DNA of 7,107 nt from Acidobacteriaceae bacterium (lineage in GTDB: Bacteria > Acidobacteriota > Terriglobia > Bryobacterales > Bryobacteraceae). The notes under the pieces are model-generated. The model saw only the letters and a list, made by a program, of their open reading frames with translations. It ran no database searches and was not told the origin of the DNA. Position 1 is the first letter of the stretch. Each line of letters begins with the position of its first letter. Shown here piece by piece: positions 6,361 to 7,107 of the stretch. The stretch covers positions 1 through 7,107 of the forward strand of contig JAFARV010000628.1 of NCBI GenBank assembly GCA_019245255.1. Reading direction: 5' to 3'. The position numbers and the translations under genes are program-made.

Positions 6361-7107
6361 TTAGTCGTTTTTTTCTTCTTCTTCGAGATCTTCCTGCGCC
6401 GCCGCTGAATCGACGACTGTTTCAAAGTGACGAACGGCAGCCAGCTTCACTTCCAAGCTCGCCACCGCGTATTCGTTTTCGTTGACATCGACAGTGTTGC
6501 CCATTTGCGCTGCGCGCGTATGTGCGTCAACACCGGCTTTCTTTGCTAGCGTCGCAAATGTCCGTCGCATGACTTGGAAGGTTGCCCACTCCAGCCCTGT
6601 CGGGCGGAGCTTCGGCAGCATATGCAGCCGCCATAGCGTGTCGCGACGGATTGGGTTTCCGCTCTCGGATGGGAACAACCAGGTTCCGTCCGTAACAGTT
6701 GCAATGAACTCCTTCCACTCGTGAACAAGCTGAGATGTGCCGAGCGTCAACGCCACTTGGCGAATCGATCGTTTCGTCTTCGGAGTGTCGATGCGCCCTC
6801 TGTAGAGGCTTCGCGTGACCCACACAAAACTCTCGTGAACGTCGGTGGGCTTCAGTGCAAGAATCTCGCCGGGTCGCATTCCCTCGCATGTCGCAAGCCG
6901 AAGTATGACTTGTTCCCGCAGGTTGAAAACATCGAGCATTCGCACCAGATCACCCGGGTCGAGCACGCGTTTCTCCCGACCGGGTTTGCAGTCTCTCGGT
7001 GTATACAGTTCCGTCGCTGGATTGCGCTCAACGATTCCCTTCGTGAGAGCTACGCTGAACATCGAGCGTAATCTGAACCGAAGGTGATCAATCACGCTCT
7101 GTGAACG
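6361..7107 (-). CDS. Tyrosine recombinase / phage-type integrase, C-terminal part (5' partial)
   Basis: The frame is open to the right edge and ends with TAA at 6361-6363, leaving 248 visible residues. A GTG at 7095 is in frame but is probably not the start, since the N-terminal DNA-binding domain is missing and coding-like residues precede it. 'LRFRLRSMFSVALTKGIVERNPATEL' is the end of the core-binding domain. The catalytic domain follows: Arg I in 'EGMRPGEILAL' (codon 6874-6876), the likely beta-hairpin Lys in 'TPKTKRSIR' (6778-6780), 'FQVMRRTFATLAKKAGVD' for the HxxR box with Arg II at 6565-6567, and the nucleophile Tyr in 'NENEYAV' (6469-6471). The HxxR histidine is Gln (6574-6576), and the 'LGH' histidine is Asn in 'QMGN' (6496-6498). 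The tail is acidic (EDLEEEEKND). The family cuts and rejoins DNA at short sites, commonly in tRNA genes; here tRNA-Gly lies 165 bp from its 3' end. Activity is uncertain because of the substitutions. Confidence 0.9.
   Translation of the reverse strand, partial: RSQSVIDHLRFRLRSMFSVALTKGIVERNPATELYTPRDCKPGREKRVLDPGDLVRMLDVFNLREQVILRLATCEGMRPGEILALKPTDVHESFVWVTRSLYRGRIDTPKTKRSIRQVALTLGTSQLVHEWKEFIATVTDGTWLFPSESGNPIRRDTLWRLHMLPKLRPTGLEWATFQVMRRTFATLAKKAGVDAHTRAAQMGNTVDVNENEYAVASLEVKLAAVRHFETVVDSAAAQEDLEEEEKND

Overview
The window looks like a stretch of an Acidobacteriota chromosome (moderate confidence). The main clues are the C-terminal tail of an Oar-like TonB-dependent receptor at the left edge and a tyrosine recombinase at the right edge. 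The recombinase has the 'FQVMRRT' style of HxxR box that I associate with acidobacterial integrases. The DNA is moderately GC-rich, gene-dense, and most of it is housekeeping.

Layout. Bases 1-216 (+) are the end of an outer-membrane receptor gene. It meets the 3' end of der (220-1533, -), with only 3 bases between the two stop codons. Der is the double-GTPase ribosome-assembly factor. It is divergent from typA/bipA (1627-3432, +), another ribosome-associated GTPase, and the two share a 93-bp gap. The stop codon of typA is followed immediately, in the same frame, by the start codon of a large fused M16 zinc-peptidase gene (3433-6087, +), so typA and the peptidase very probably form a translationally coupled operon. 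A tRNA-Gly(CCC) gene with encoded CCA follows at 6121-6195 (+). A 165-bp non-coding stretch after it holds an imperfect inverted repeat and a perfect 12-7-12 palindrome bracketed by near-identical 12-mers. The right edge (6361 to beyond 7107, -) is the C-terminal catalytic part of a tyrosine recombinase whose gene runs toward the tRNA.

How it fits together. Der and TypA both act on the ribosome (50S maturation, and stress-related ribosome function). The M16 protein is an active/inactive tandem peptidase with no visible export signal. The tRNA-integrase pair is the usual arrangement at the end of an element integrated in a tRNA 3' end, so the junction of core genome and a mobile or relic island probably lies close to 6195, with the rest of the element to the right of the window.

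I do not see a new multi-gene system here. The parts most worth a second look are the 6196-6360 interval with its palindrome, the integrase's altered catalytic residues, and the zero-gap, same-frame typA/M16 junction.
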